A stretch of 64,000 nucleotides of DNA. Origin: Peptoniphilus ovalis. Lineage in GTDB: Bacteria > Bacillota > Clostridia > Tissierellales > Peptoniphilaceae. Where the stretch lies: contig NZ_JAHLQO010000006.1 in assembly GCF_018919265.1 (NCBI RefSeq), positions 124,001 to 188,000 on the forward strand. Direction: 5' to 3'. A program made the translations under genes and the position numbers. Shown piece after piece: positions 47,384 through 55,683 of the stretch. The notes under the pieces are model-generated. The model saw nothing but the letters and a program-made list of their open reading frames with translations, was not told where the DNA came from and ran no database searches. Within the stretch, counting starts at the first letter, position 1. The number at the start of each line of letters is the position of its first letter.

Positions 47384-48877
47384 ATGGAATTTGGAATTTT
47401 GACAATAGTTCCTCCAATAGTTGCAATTGCTCTGGCACTTATAACTAAAGAAGTAATAACTTCACTTTTAATTGGAATTATATCCGGAGGACTAATTTTC
47501 ACAGGCGGAAATATTATCGCAGCACTTGAAACTGTTTTTGAACTAATGGGGACAAAACTAGGCGATAATGCTTTAATGATAGTGTTTCTGGCAATGCTTG
47601 GTTCGCTTGTTATGGTTATGAATATGGCAGGAGGATCATTTGCCTATGGTAAGTGGGCAAGTAAGAGAATAAAAAGTAAAAAATCTGCTAAGCTAGCAAC
47701 AGCATTCTTAGGAATGATTATATTTATAGACGATTATTTTAACTGTTTAACAGTTGGTGCTGTAATGAAGCCAATTATTGATGAAAATAAAGTTTCTAGA
47801 GCAAAGCTTGCACACATCATTGACTCTACTGCTGCTCCAGTTTGTATTATAGCACCAGTTTCTTCGTGGGCTGCTTCAGTTGTTGCAGTAATTGGAGACA
47901 CAGGCGTTGCAAATCCAATGAATGTATTTTTAAGTACTATTCCAATGAATGCTTATGTACTTTTAACTTTATTTATGATTTTATATTTTTCCTTTTCTGA
48001 TATTGAAATTGGAGTTATGGAAAAATATGAACTTAACGATACTTCAAAAATAATTGAAAGTGAAGAAGTAGGATATGAGTATTCAAAAAATGGTAAGGTA
48101 TTTGATTTAATTATTCCAATAGTAGTTCTTATTGGAGTTACTATTACAATGATGCTTAAGACTGGTGGATTCTTTGAAGGAGTTAATGCAGCAACTGCTT
48201 TTGGAGATGCGAATGTAAATTTATCTCTAGTTATTGGATCTTTTGCTGGAATTATAATTTCTTTTGTACTTTACATTCCTAGAAAGCTTTTAACTTTTGA
48301 TGCTTTTATGAAGGGAATAGTTGAAGGAATGAAGACAATGCTTTCTGCAATTGTAATTCTTACTCTTGCTTGGACAATTGGTGGAATAACAAGTGATGAA
48401 TATCTTAACACTGGATCTTATATTGCATCACTTATTACAAATTCTACAATGCCAATGTGGATACTTCCTGCAATTATTTTTGTAGTCGGTGCGTTTTTAT
48501 CTTTCTCAACTGGAACAGCTTGGGGAACATTTGGAATACTAATTCCAATTATGGTACCAATTTTACAGCACACAGACCACATGCACTTCTTACCAATAGT
48601 TCTTGCGGCAATTTTCTCAGGCTCAGTATTTGGAGACCACTGCTCACCAATATCTGATACGACAATACTTTCATCAGCAGGAGCAGGATGCGATCACATA
48701 GCCCATGTATCAAGTCAGCTTCCTTACGCACTTTTAGCTGGATTATGTTCTGCACTTGCATTTTTAATTCAAGGAGTAATTGGTAAACCACTTCTAACAG
48801 TTCCAATTGGATTAGTTTTAATTATCATCTCAATTTATATTGCAAAGAGATATACTGTAAAAAAATATATGAGTTAA
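47384..48877 (+). CDS. NhaC-family Na+/H+ or metabolite antiporter
   Basis: This 497-residue membrane protein has about 11-12 TM segments. Family features include IDDYFNCLTVGAVMKP (about residues 122-137), TAAPVCIIAPVSSWAA and the later FSGSVFGDHCSPISDTTILSSAGAGCDH, all typical of NhaC/Na_H_antiporter. Substrates in this family range from Na+/H+ to malate/lactate or lysine-type exchange, so specificity is open. It is paired with the TIM-barrel gene upstream. Confidence 0.88.
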   Translation: MEFGILTIVPPIVAIALALITKEVITSLLIGIISGGLIFTGGNIIAALETVFELMGTKLGDNALMIVFLAMLGSLVMVMNMAGGSFAYGKWASKRIKSKKSAKLATAFLGMIIFIDDYFNCLTVGAVMKPIIDENKVSRAKLAHIIDSTAAPVCIIAPVSSWAASVVAVIGDTGVANPMNVFLSTIPMNAYVLLTLFMILYFSFSDIEIGVMEKYELNDTSKIIESEEVGYEYSKNGKVFDLIIPIVVLIGVTITMMLKTGGFFEGVNAATAFGDANVNLSLVIGSFAGIIISFVLYIPRKLLTFDAFMKGIVEGMKTMLSAIVILTLAWTIGGITSDEYLNTGSYIASLITNSTMPMWILPAIIFVVGAFLSFSTGTAWGTFGILIPIMVPILQHTDHMHFLPIVLAAIFSGSVFGDHCSPISDTTILSSAGAGCDHIAHVSSQLPYALLAGLCSALAFLIQGVIGKPLLTVPIGLVLIIISIYIAKRYTVKKYMS

Positions 48878-48880
48878 AAA

Positions 48881-48913
48881 AGACTTAGCAGTTAATTCTG
48901 CTAAGCCTTTTTA
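48881..48913 (+). terminator. terminator after the antiporter gene
   Basis: A CTTAGCAG/CTGCTAAG stem with a 6-nt loop is followed by CCTTTTTA. It lies between convergent genes and overlaps the TAXI gene stop region. Confidence 0.75.
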
Positions 48914-49855
48914 ATTTAATATACCAACTTCTCTATAATATTTTTTTGCGCCTTCATGCACTGGGAGATTTGAAATATCTTCTAGTGTTTTTTTAATATC
49001 TAATTCTTCTAGGGATTTATTAGATTTTTTTAGCTCATCTATATTTTCCCAAAATGTCTTTGTCATTTTATAAATTATTTCATCTGGCACATCAGAAGTT
49101 GTGTAGAGAACCATTTTTATTGCAGAAGTATTAATCTCATCATTTTGATTTGGATAAGTTCCACTAGGTATTTTATAATTTGCATACCAAGGATATTTTT
49201 CTTTTAGAGAATTAACTTCATCTTCAGAAATTTCTATGAGCTTTGAATCTGCAGTTGTCAAAAGTTCTGAGACAGATGCTGTGGGGGTTCCTGCCATTAT
49301 CCAAAGTCCGTCGAGGTTCTTATTTCTAATAAGCTCTGATGCTTCGCTTGGTCCAATGTAGACTGGGCTGAAATCATCTGGATAATTTAAACCAACACCT
49401 TCAAGATGAATTTTAGTTTCTTCTTCAGTTGTTGAGCCAGGAGAGCCTGGAGCAAATCTCTTATTTTTTAAATCTAAAAGTGAATTTATATTTGAACTCT
49501 TAGTAACTACAACTTGATTGGGATTGTAATAAAGTCCTGCAATAATTCTAAGCTTATCATTTTTTCTGTCTCTAAACTTTCCTTCACCATTATAAGCTTG
49601 ATAAACAATACTTGTAACTCCAAGGCTAACCTCGGCATCTCCCTCATATATTAAATTTAGATTTTCAATTCCGCCATTTGATGATTGAGATGAAACTGAA
49701 ACGTCATCTAAATTTGTGTTCCACATATAGGCAAGAGATGCACCAAGAGGATAAAGAGTTCCAGTTGTGTTTGCTGTTGGAAGATTAATTGGATATTTGT
49801 TTTCTCTTCCGCATCCTGTTAAAAGTAAAAGTGCTATTAATATAATTTTAAGCAA
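48911..49855 (-). CDS. TRAP-TAXI family solute-binding lipoprotein
   Basis: This 314-residue extracytoplasmic receptor has a short signal ending in the lipobox LLTGCG (Cys about residue 15). TAXI-family features follow: the ATGTLYPLGASLA-like ligand loop, EVSLGVTSIVYQAYNG and the GSPGSTTEEET segment. TAXI receptors of related bacteria bind glutamate, alpha-ketoglutarate or similar acids, but the ligand cannot be read here. Its start overlaps the permease gene by 8 nt. Confidence 0.88.
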   Translation of the reverse strand: MLKIILIALLLLTGCGRENKYPINLPTANTTGTLYPLGASLAYMWNTNLDDVSVSSQSSNGGIENLNLIYEGDAEVSLGVTSIVYQAYNGEGKFRDRKNDKLRIIAGLYYNPNQVVVTKSSNINSLLDLKNKRFAPGSPGSTTEEETKIHLEGVGLNYPDDFSPVYIGPSEASELIRNKNLDGLWIMAGTPTASVSELLTTADSKLIEISEDEVNSLKEKYPWYANYKIPSGTYPNQNDEINTSAIKMVLYTTSDVPDEIIYKMTKTFWENIDELKKSNKSLEELDIKKTLEDISNLPVHEGAKKYYREVGILN

Positions 49856-51695
49856 TTATAACCCTCCTTCTTTGCATTACAAAAATAGTTATAAAGATTA
49901 AAATTCCAATGACATCAGTATAAAATCTCGAATTTATAAGAAGAAGTCCTCCTGTTATTAATAAGACTCTCTCGTAATTTTTTAAATCGCTGTCAATAAA
50001 TCCACTAAAGCCACAGACAATTTCAAAAACTCCAATAATTGAAGTAAAAATCATATATAAATTATAAATTTCAAAGTTTGTAGCACCTAGTAATAGAGCT
50101 TCATTTTTTATAAAGAAGAAGGGAATTATAAAACCTATAATTCCAATTTTTACAGAAAGAATGGAAGTTTTATTAACATTTGACTTTGCAATTCCACTTG
50201 CAACATAGGAGCTCATGGCAACTGGTGGAGTAATATTTGAAAGACAAGCATAAATCAAGCAAAATAAATGAGCAGGTATTGGACTGATTCCATTTTTAAT
50301 CATTATTGGAACTGCAATTGATACAACTATTACATAAGCGGCAACTCCAGGAACGCCCATGCCAAGAATTGTAGACATAATCATTACAAGTATTGCTGTA
50401 ATAATTGGATTTTGGAAAAGTTCATTGTTTAAAATTAAAAATCCAAAATTAAGTCCCAGTGAACTTAGAGAAACTGTTCCAATAATTATTCCAATTAATA
50501 GACAAGATAGTCCTATGGAAATTGTAGAAGTTGCACCATCAATTGTTGCTTCAACAATTTCTCTCATGCCCATTTTGTGTTTTTTTACAAACCATGAAGA
50601 AATAATTGCAGAGATTATTCCACTAACTGATGCAAAAATTGGAGTGTAACCAAGAAACATCAGTAGAATTAAAACAAATAGAGGAAGAATTAAAATTCCT
50701 CTTTCTTTAATAATTTCAGAAATATTTTTGTCTGAATTTTCTGCACTTTTTAGTCCCAATTTTTTAGATTCTAAATGCACTGATAAAAATATTCCAAGAT
50801 AATACATAAAAGCTGGTATTGCTGCTGCAAGAATTACTTTTCCATAAGGTATTGCTAAAAATTCTGCCATTAAAAATCCAACTGCTCCCATAATTGGTGG
50901 AGTGAACTGTCCACCAGTAGATGCAGTTGCTTCAACGGCTGCTGCAAACTCTTTTGAGTAGCCTGATTTTTTCATCATTGGAATTGTAATAGTTCCAGTT
51001 GTTGCAACATTAGCTACAGCTGATCCATTAATCATTCCAAGAAGAGCAGAAATTAAAACTGGAACTTTACCTGGTCCACCAACTGTATTTCCAACGAAAT
51101 AAAGTGCAAGATCGTTTATTAAATCTGTAAATCCAGAATATTTTAAAAAGGATCCAAAGAGTATAAATAAAAATATATAAGTCGCACTTACACCAATGCT
51201 CACGCCAAAAATTCCCTGGGAGCCCCAAAACATGTGATTTAAAATTCGCTTAATGCTAAATCCATTGTGACCAATTACTGAAGGGAGATATTTCCCAAAA
51301 AATAAGTATAAAAGAAAAACAAGTGCTAAGATTGAAATATTTTTGTTAATTCTAAAACCACATATAAAAATTAAAATAATTCCAAGAAGAGCGACAAATA
51401 AATCGAATTGGTTAGTGAAGCCACCTTTCTTTGCTATTACATTGTAATTGATTAAAAAGTATGAAAAAACAAATAAAAGACCAAGAATTAAAACTACATT
51501 AAAAAACTTAATATAATTTAAATCCTTGGGATTTTTTTTGTTAAGTAATATTGAAAAAATACATATACACATTGCGTGAAAAGCCCTAAATGAAATGGCA
51601 TCAATTGGGTATATAGTATTAAAGATTATTTGCAAAAGTGCCCACATAAGTATTAAAATTGTAATGGGAGTATTTATTTTTTTTAAACGATTCAT
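49848..51695 (-). CDS. TRAP transporter fused permease (DctQ-DctM type)
   Basis: This 615-residue protein has about 16 hydrophobic segments. The N-terminal four-TM part corresponds to the small DctQ subunit and the rest to the large DctM subunit. Conserved stretches include GGPGKVPVLISALLGMINGSAVANVATTG-type and QFTPPIMGAVGFLMAEF-type sequences, and GMGVPGVAAYV. Fused permeases are typical partners of TAXI receptors. The ATG at 51695 has GGAGG 6 nt upstream, whereas the in-frame ATG at 51707 overlaps that site. The permease precedes the receptor gene, the reverse of the common order. Confidence 0.9.
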   Translation of the reverse strand: MNRLKKINTPITILILMWALLQIIFNTIYPIDAISFRAFHAMCICIFSILLNKKNPKDLNYIKFFNVVLILGLLFVFSYFLINYNVIAKKGGFTNQFDLFVALLGIILIFICGFRINKNISILALVFLLYLFFGKYLPSVIGHNGFSIKRILNHMFWGSQGIFGVSIGVSATYIFLFILFGSFLKYSGFTDLINDLALYFVGNTVGGPGKVPVLISALLGMINGSAVANVATTGTITIPMMKKSGYSKEFAAAVEATASTGGQFTPPIMGAVGFLMAEFLAIPYGKVILAAAIPAFMYYLGIFLSVHLESKKLGLKSAENSDKNISEIIKERGILILPLFVLILLMFLGYTPIFASVSGIISAIISSWFVKKHKMGMREIVEATIDGATSTISIGLSCLLIGIIIGTVSLSSLGLNFGFLILNNELFQNPIITAILVMIMSTILGMGVPGVAAYVIVVSIAVPIMIKNGISPIPAHLFCLIYACLSNITPPVAMSSYVASGIAKSNVNKTSILSVKIGIIGFIIPFFFIKNEALLLGATNFEIYNLYMIFTSIIGVFEIVCGFSGFIDSDLKNYERVLLITGGLLLINSRFYTDVIGILIFITIFVMQRRRVIIA

Positions 51696-51754
51696 TTTTT
51701 CCTCCATGGATATATAATAATATAAATCGTGGAAAAATCAAGAAGGAGTGCGAC

Positions 51755-52255
51755 ATGTTACATATTGAAAAGAAAAATATTTTAGATTTTGAAGTTGATG
51801 CTATAGTAAATGCTGCCAACAAAGAACTTAAAAGAGGCGGCGGAGTTTGTGGAGCAATTTTTGAAGCAGCAAATGATGAAAATTTGCAAAAAGAGTGCGA
51901 TGTACTTGCTCCAATTAATCCTGGAGAATCAGTAATCACTAAGGGGTATAATACAAAAGCTGATTATATTATTCACACAGTGGGACCAGTTTATTTTGAT
52001 GGAAAGAGAAATGAAAGAGAGATTTTAGAAAATGCATATAATTCTGCACTAAAAATTGCTGAAGAAAATAATTTAAAAACTATTGTATTTCCATTAATTT
52101 CATCAGGAATATATGGCTATCCACTTGAAGAAGCAGCAGAAGTTGCAGTCAATACTATAAAAAATTATATTGAAGATAAAGATTTCGAAGTTACAATAGC
52201 AGCTCTTGATGATGAAATTGTTGAGACCTTAGAAAAATATAATAAAGAAATCTAA
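51755..52255 (+). CDS. macro-domain protein (ADP-ribose / O-acetyl-ADP-ribose hydrolase type)
   Basis: This 166-residue single macro domain has the adenosine-binding VDAIVNAANKELKRGGGVCGAIF loop and the diphosphate loop FPLISSGIYGYPLEEAA. It resembles the YmdB/MacroD class, which removes ADP-ribose or deacetylates O-acetyl-ADP-ribose. The catalytic N-GGGV region is intact. It stands with its own AAGGAG site, divergent from the TRAP genes. No sirtuin or ADP-ribosyltransferase is adjacent. Confidence 0.92.
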   Translation: MLHIEKKNILDFEVDAIVNAANKELKRGGGVCGAIFEAANDENLQKECDVLAPINPGESVITKGYNTKADYIIHTVGPVYFDGKRNEREILENAYNSALKIAEENNLKTIVFPLISSGIYGYPLEEAAEVAVNTIKNYIEDKDFEVTIAALDDEIVETLEKYNKEI

Positions 52256-52269
52256 TGAGAATTTAAAAT

Positions 52270-52509
52270 ATGGATATTCATTTTATAAATTCTATACTAT
52301 TCATTATTTTTTATACAATTAGATTTAAAAATAATTTAAAAATTAGAATTCCAATTTTAATTCTTGGAACTTTCATATCTTATATAATATTATATAAAAT
52401 CTTTTTTTATAGAGAGATTTTTAGTGTAATTGACTTTATGAGATCTTCAATATTATTTATTGCATTTGATTTTATTTTTTCAAAAATAAAAAGAGTAGCT
52501 TGTCATTAA
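52270..52509 (+). CDS. small hydrophobic membrane protein
   Basis: This 79-residue protein has three hydrophobic segments and a basic C-terminus. I do not recognise it. It starts 14 nt after the macro-domain gene with no clear ribosome site, and its last codons form the 5' arm of the terminator. It may be a real co-transcribed gene or a chance open frame in AT-rich DNA. Confidence 0.45.
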   Translation: MDIHFINSILFIIFYTIRFKNNLKIRIPILILGTFISYIILYKIFFYREIFSVIDFMRSSILFIAFDFIFSKIKRVACH

Positions 52510-52527
52510 GACAAGCTACTTTTTTAA
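52494..52527 (+). terminator. terminator of the macro-domain unit
   Basis: An 11-bp AGTAGCTTGTC/GACAAGCTACT stem with a 5-nt loop is followed by TTTTTT. It overlaps the end of the small membrane gene. On the minus strand it also lies just after the stop of the 57-residue gene, but the T-run there is weaker. Confidence 0.88.
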
Positions 52528-52697
52528 AATATAAATCTTTTAAATTCATTTCTAAGTCTTATTTTTCCTGCATGAAATGCAATTTTACCAGCTCTTTTTG
52601 GATTTATAAGTGGCAATAATTTAATTGCAGTTTTTCTTTTTGGAAGTAAAAACTTTATAAATCCCAATAATTTTATTATGCTAAATAATCTCCTCAT
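52524..52697 (-). CDS. 57-residue basic protein downstream of the PBP gene
   Basis: This small gene has a perfect AGGAGGT ribosome site 6 nt before its ATG and starts 10 nt after the PBP stop, so it is co-transcribed. The protein (start MRRLFSIIKLLGFIKFLLPKRK) has an amphipathic or hydrophobic N-terminal helix of about 18 residues. Its remainder is very rich in Lys and Arg with almost no acidic residues. Secretion is not obvious. It could be a membrane-surface regulator of the PBP, a nucleic-acid binder or a small ribosomal-type protein; function is unknown. Confidence 0.7.
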   Translation of the reverse strand: MRRLFSIIKLLGFIKFLLPKRKTAIKLLPLINPKRAGKIAFHAGKIRLRNEFKRFIF

Positions 52698-52706
52698 ATT
52701 GACCTC

Positions 52707-55589
52707 CTAAGATTTTTTCTTTGTAGATTTAGTGCCTTTTGTAGTTTTAGTAGTTTTAGAACTTTTATTATCTTTATCACTATTATCCTTATTAGAATTT
52801 TCTTCTTCTTCATTTTCTTTTACCCATTCTCGAGTGTGAATATCACAATAAGATTTTGGAATAGTCATATAATCATCAGGATAAATTCCAAAGTGTTCTC
52901 TTGCATCATATACATCAGGTCTTTCAAACATTACAGTGTAGAGAACTGATTCGCTAGGACAGAACTGAGTTGCGATTTTATTTGATTCATCGCAGATTAA
53001 ATATTTTTTAAACAAGTCGTCGTATTCAGTTGGCTCAGTGCCAGATATAAATTTTTCTCTGTAACTAAAGCCAGCGTATTGACTTTCCTTTGTTGAAAGT
53101 TTACCGCTCTTTGAAGAAATGGACCTTGTTAGAATATAAGATGGATCTTCAGGAAATTCTGTAGCTAAATCAATATCTCTTGTCATTAAATTAAATAACT
53201 CAACAATGGAATTAGAATTTGAAGCAAGAGAAATCTTTGGCGAATCTGCACCAACCCACATTGAGATAGTGTATTTAGGAGAAAATCCTGAAATAAAATA
53301 GTCGCTGTTTTCTCTGTTTTGACCAATGTATGATGCAAAAGTAGAAGAATTATTAACTCCTCTTGATTTACCTCTTATGGAATTTGATTTTAAAACATCT
53401 GAAAGTAGAAATGCGTATTTTTCATCGACAATTTTTTTACTCTTCTTAGAGTTGTCAATGATTATATTTCCACTTGAATCTTCAATTCTTAAAATTGCCG
53501 TTTGCTCTTTTTTAACTCCATTATTTGCAATAGTAGAATACATTTCTGAAATTTGTGATAGAGTTAGTCCCACTTGCATATTTCCAAGGGCAAGGGCATC
53601 TAAGTTTTCATCGTGTTTTTTTGGATTTTCAGATTGTTTTATAAAAAAGTCTTTTCCTTCATTATCTTTTATAACATCAAAGGCTTTTAATATTTCCATT
53701 GACTTATGGATTCCAATTTCTTGTAAGATTTCTGCGGCAATTACATTTGAAGAATTTTCCATGGCTCTTCTAATAGTCATTAGTCCTTTAAAAGAATTGT
53801 AATAATTAGCTGGCCAGAAGTTTCCATCAACTGTAATAGGAACATCATCATAAACTGAAGACAAAGTCTTTCCATTAAGTAGTGCTGGAAGATAAACTGT
53901 AAATGGTGTGATAATACTTCCAGGTTGTCTGTAAGAATCTGTTGCTCTATTTAAAATTTTTGCGTTCTTAGAATTAACATCAAGTCCGCCAATAATTCCT
54001 TCAACAAAACCATTTTCATTATTTGCAACAATCATGGCAGATTGTGGTTGAAGCACAGGTTTGTCGTTGTAATTGTAGTATTTTTTTGAAATAATTAAAT
54101 TTTTATTGTTATCAATTGTGTAGAAATCGCCAACATTATTTAAAAATGATCCATCTATTATTAAATAATCATTTTTAAGTTCACAAGCACCATCTTCTAT
54201 TTGAAGACTTCCAATTTCAAAGGTATTTAAAATTTTATTGTCGTCAATTAAGTAGGCATCAATAATATCTATATTTTGTCCAACCTCTTTAAAGTATATG
54301 TTTTTAATTTTTAAATCTCCATGAGATGAAATATTGTAAAATTCTTTTGGAATAATAAAATTAAAATTCTCATCTAAAAGATTATTTCTGTTGATATACA
54401 AAATCTCGTCATCATAAATAATATTTTGAGATTCGTCAAAACTCAAATTTAACATTCGAGATCCACCAGTTGATGATTTATTAGAAAGGAAGTTTTCAAA
54501 TTCTTCGTACTTTGATTCCAAGTCGCCTTGAAGATTTTCATCAATTGTAGAATAAACTTTGTATCCACCAGTGAAAAGTTTGTGCTCGCCTTCCTCTAGT
54601 GATGTCTTATAAAAGGAAGCCAAGTATTTTGAAGCTTCTTTTTTTATATAATCAGTAGAATAGGAACTCATGTTGTGGTTTTTGAAATTTTTTGGATTTA
54701 GAGATGAAAGAATATCATAATTTTTTGCTCTTTCATACTCTTGTAAGTCAATATATCCAAGTTCATACATTCTTTTTAGCACAACTTTTTGTCTTTCAAA
54801 GGCATCTTTATTTAGCACAAGATAAAGCTCTTCGCCGTCGACAATTCTAGTTCCAATGATGTGAAAATCATCTTGTAAAAATTCTCCTGGCACTGATTTA
54901 AAAGGCGGATAATTTGTAGGAGATTTTGGAATACCTGCAAGCAGTGCTGCTTCAGCTGTATTTATTTCATCAACATCTTTTGAAAAATAAGTTTGGCATG
55001 CAGCTTCAATTCCGTAAGCACCTTGACCTAAATTTATTCTATTTAGATACGCTTCTAAGATTTCACTTTTAGTCATTTCATCTTCAACTCTTAGAGCAAG
55101 ATAGGCCTCTTGAATTTTTCTGCCTAGAGTCTTTTGATTTGATAGATAAACTGAACGCACAAGTTGTTGAGTAATTGTTGAACCTCCACGAACTAGAGCA
55201 CCTGATTTAATATTTGAGACAATTGAAGATGCAATACCAATTGGGTCTAGACCAGAGTGTTTGTAAAATCTGTGATCCTCAATGGCAACAAAGGCATCTT
55301 GAACATTTTTAGGAATATCTTTAATATCAATTAGCGTTCTATACTCTAAAGATTCAATTTTTTCTAGAACATTTCCCTCTTTTGAATAAATATAGGAGCT
55401 TTGATTAAAGGAATCCGTTAGACTTTCAAGGTCAGTGGATGGAGTTTTAGAAATTATTGAAACAATCATTGCCGCAAAAATAGAAAAGATTAAGACAATA
55501 ATTAAAAGTAATGTCAAAAGCAAAACTTTAATCCTTTGATTCTTATTTAAATTTTTTAAATCGCTTATAAATATTTTTAGATTTTTCAT
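52707..55589 (-). CDS. class A penicillin-binding protein with degenerate transpeptidase site
   Basis: This 960-residue bifunctional-type PBP has a TM anchor (residues ~22-46). The GT51 glycosyltransferase domain is intact (about 65-240): catalytic EDHRFYKH at 104, GGSTITQQL at 135, RKIQEAYLALRVE, and ILEAYLNRINLGQGAYGIEAA. A transpeptidase-type domain follows (~515-800). In that domain the SxxK motif reads SIIT (558-561), with lysine replaced by threonine. SSN (613-615) is kept, and the KTG slot reads YIG (about 754-756). Polymerisation should work; cross-linking probably does not. The ~270-residue insert between domains and the Lys/Ser/Thr-rich tail are unusual. Confidence 0.88.
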   Translation of the reverse strand: MKNLKIFISDLKNLNKNQRIKVLLLTLLLIIVLIFSIFAAMIVSIISKTPSTDLESLTDSFNQSSYIYSKEGNVLEKIESLEYRTLIDIKDIPKNVQDAFVAIEDHRFYKHSGLDPIGIASSIVSNIKSGALVRGGSTITQQLVRSVYLSNQKTLGRKIQEAYLALRVEDEMTKSEILEAYLNRINLGQGAYGIEAACQTYFSKDVDEINTAEAALLAGIPKSPTNYPPFKSVPGEFLQDDFHIIGTRIVDGEELYLVLNKDAFERQKVVLKRMYELGYIDLQEYERAKNYDILSSLNPKNFKNHNMSSYSTDYIKKEASKYLASFYKTSLEEGEHKLFTGGYKVYSTIDENLQGDLESKYEEFENFLSNKSSTGGSRMLNLSFDESQNIIYDDEILYINRNNLLDENFNFIIPKEFYNISSHGDLKIKNIYFKEVGQNIDIIDAYLIDDNKILNTFEIGSLQIEDGACELKNDYLIIDGSFLNNVGDFYTIDNNKNLIISKKYYNYNDKPVLQPQSAMIVANNENGFVEGIIGGLDVNSKNAKILNRATDSYRQPGSIITPFTVYLPALLNGKTLSSVYDDVPITVDGNFWPANYYNSFKGLMTIRRAMENSSNVIAAEILQEIGIHKSMEILKAFDVIKDNEGKDFFIKQSENPKKHDENLDALALGNMQVGLTLSQISEMYSTIANNGVKKEQTAILRIEDSSGNIIIDNSKKSKKIVDEKYAFLLSDVLKSNSIRGKSRGVNNSSTFASYIGQNRENSDYFISGFSPKYTISMWVGADSPKISLASNSNSIVELFNLMTRDIDLATEFPEDPSYILTRSISSKSGKLSTKESQYAGFSYREKFISGTEPTEYDDLFKKYLICDESNKIATQFCPSESVLYTVMFERPDVYDAREHFGIYPDDYMTIPKSYCDIHTREWVKENEEEENSNKDNSDKDNKSSKTTKTTKGTKSTKKKS

Positions 55590-55671
55590 ACTTTTCTCCT
55601 AAAATAATTATATCATTTCGGCCATTTAATTACTATTTTAAAAGTTTTTCGCAAGTAAAGTTAGAATATAG

Positions 55672-55677
55672 TATAAT
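55672..55677 (+). promoter_or_regulatory. -10 element giving a possibly leaderless hflX mRNA
   Basis: A perfect TATAAT ends 6 nt before the hflX ATG, with no ribosome site in between. Transcription would start at or next to the A of the ATG. No good -35 is seen 17 nt upstream. Confidence 0.45.
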
Positions 55678-55683
55678 TAAGAT

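Noticed and set aside
53326-53802. 158-codon plus-strand open frame inside the PBP gene
   Set aside because: It is antisense to the transpeptidase domain, low in complexity and without a plausible start site.
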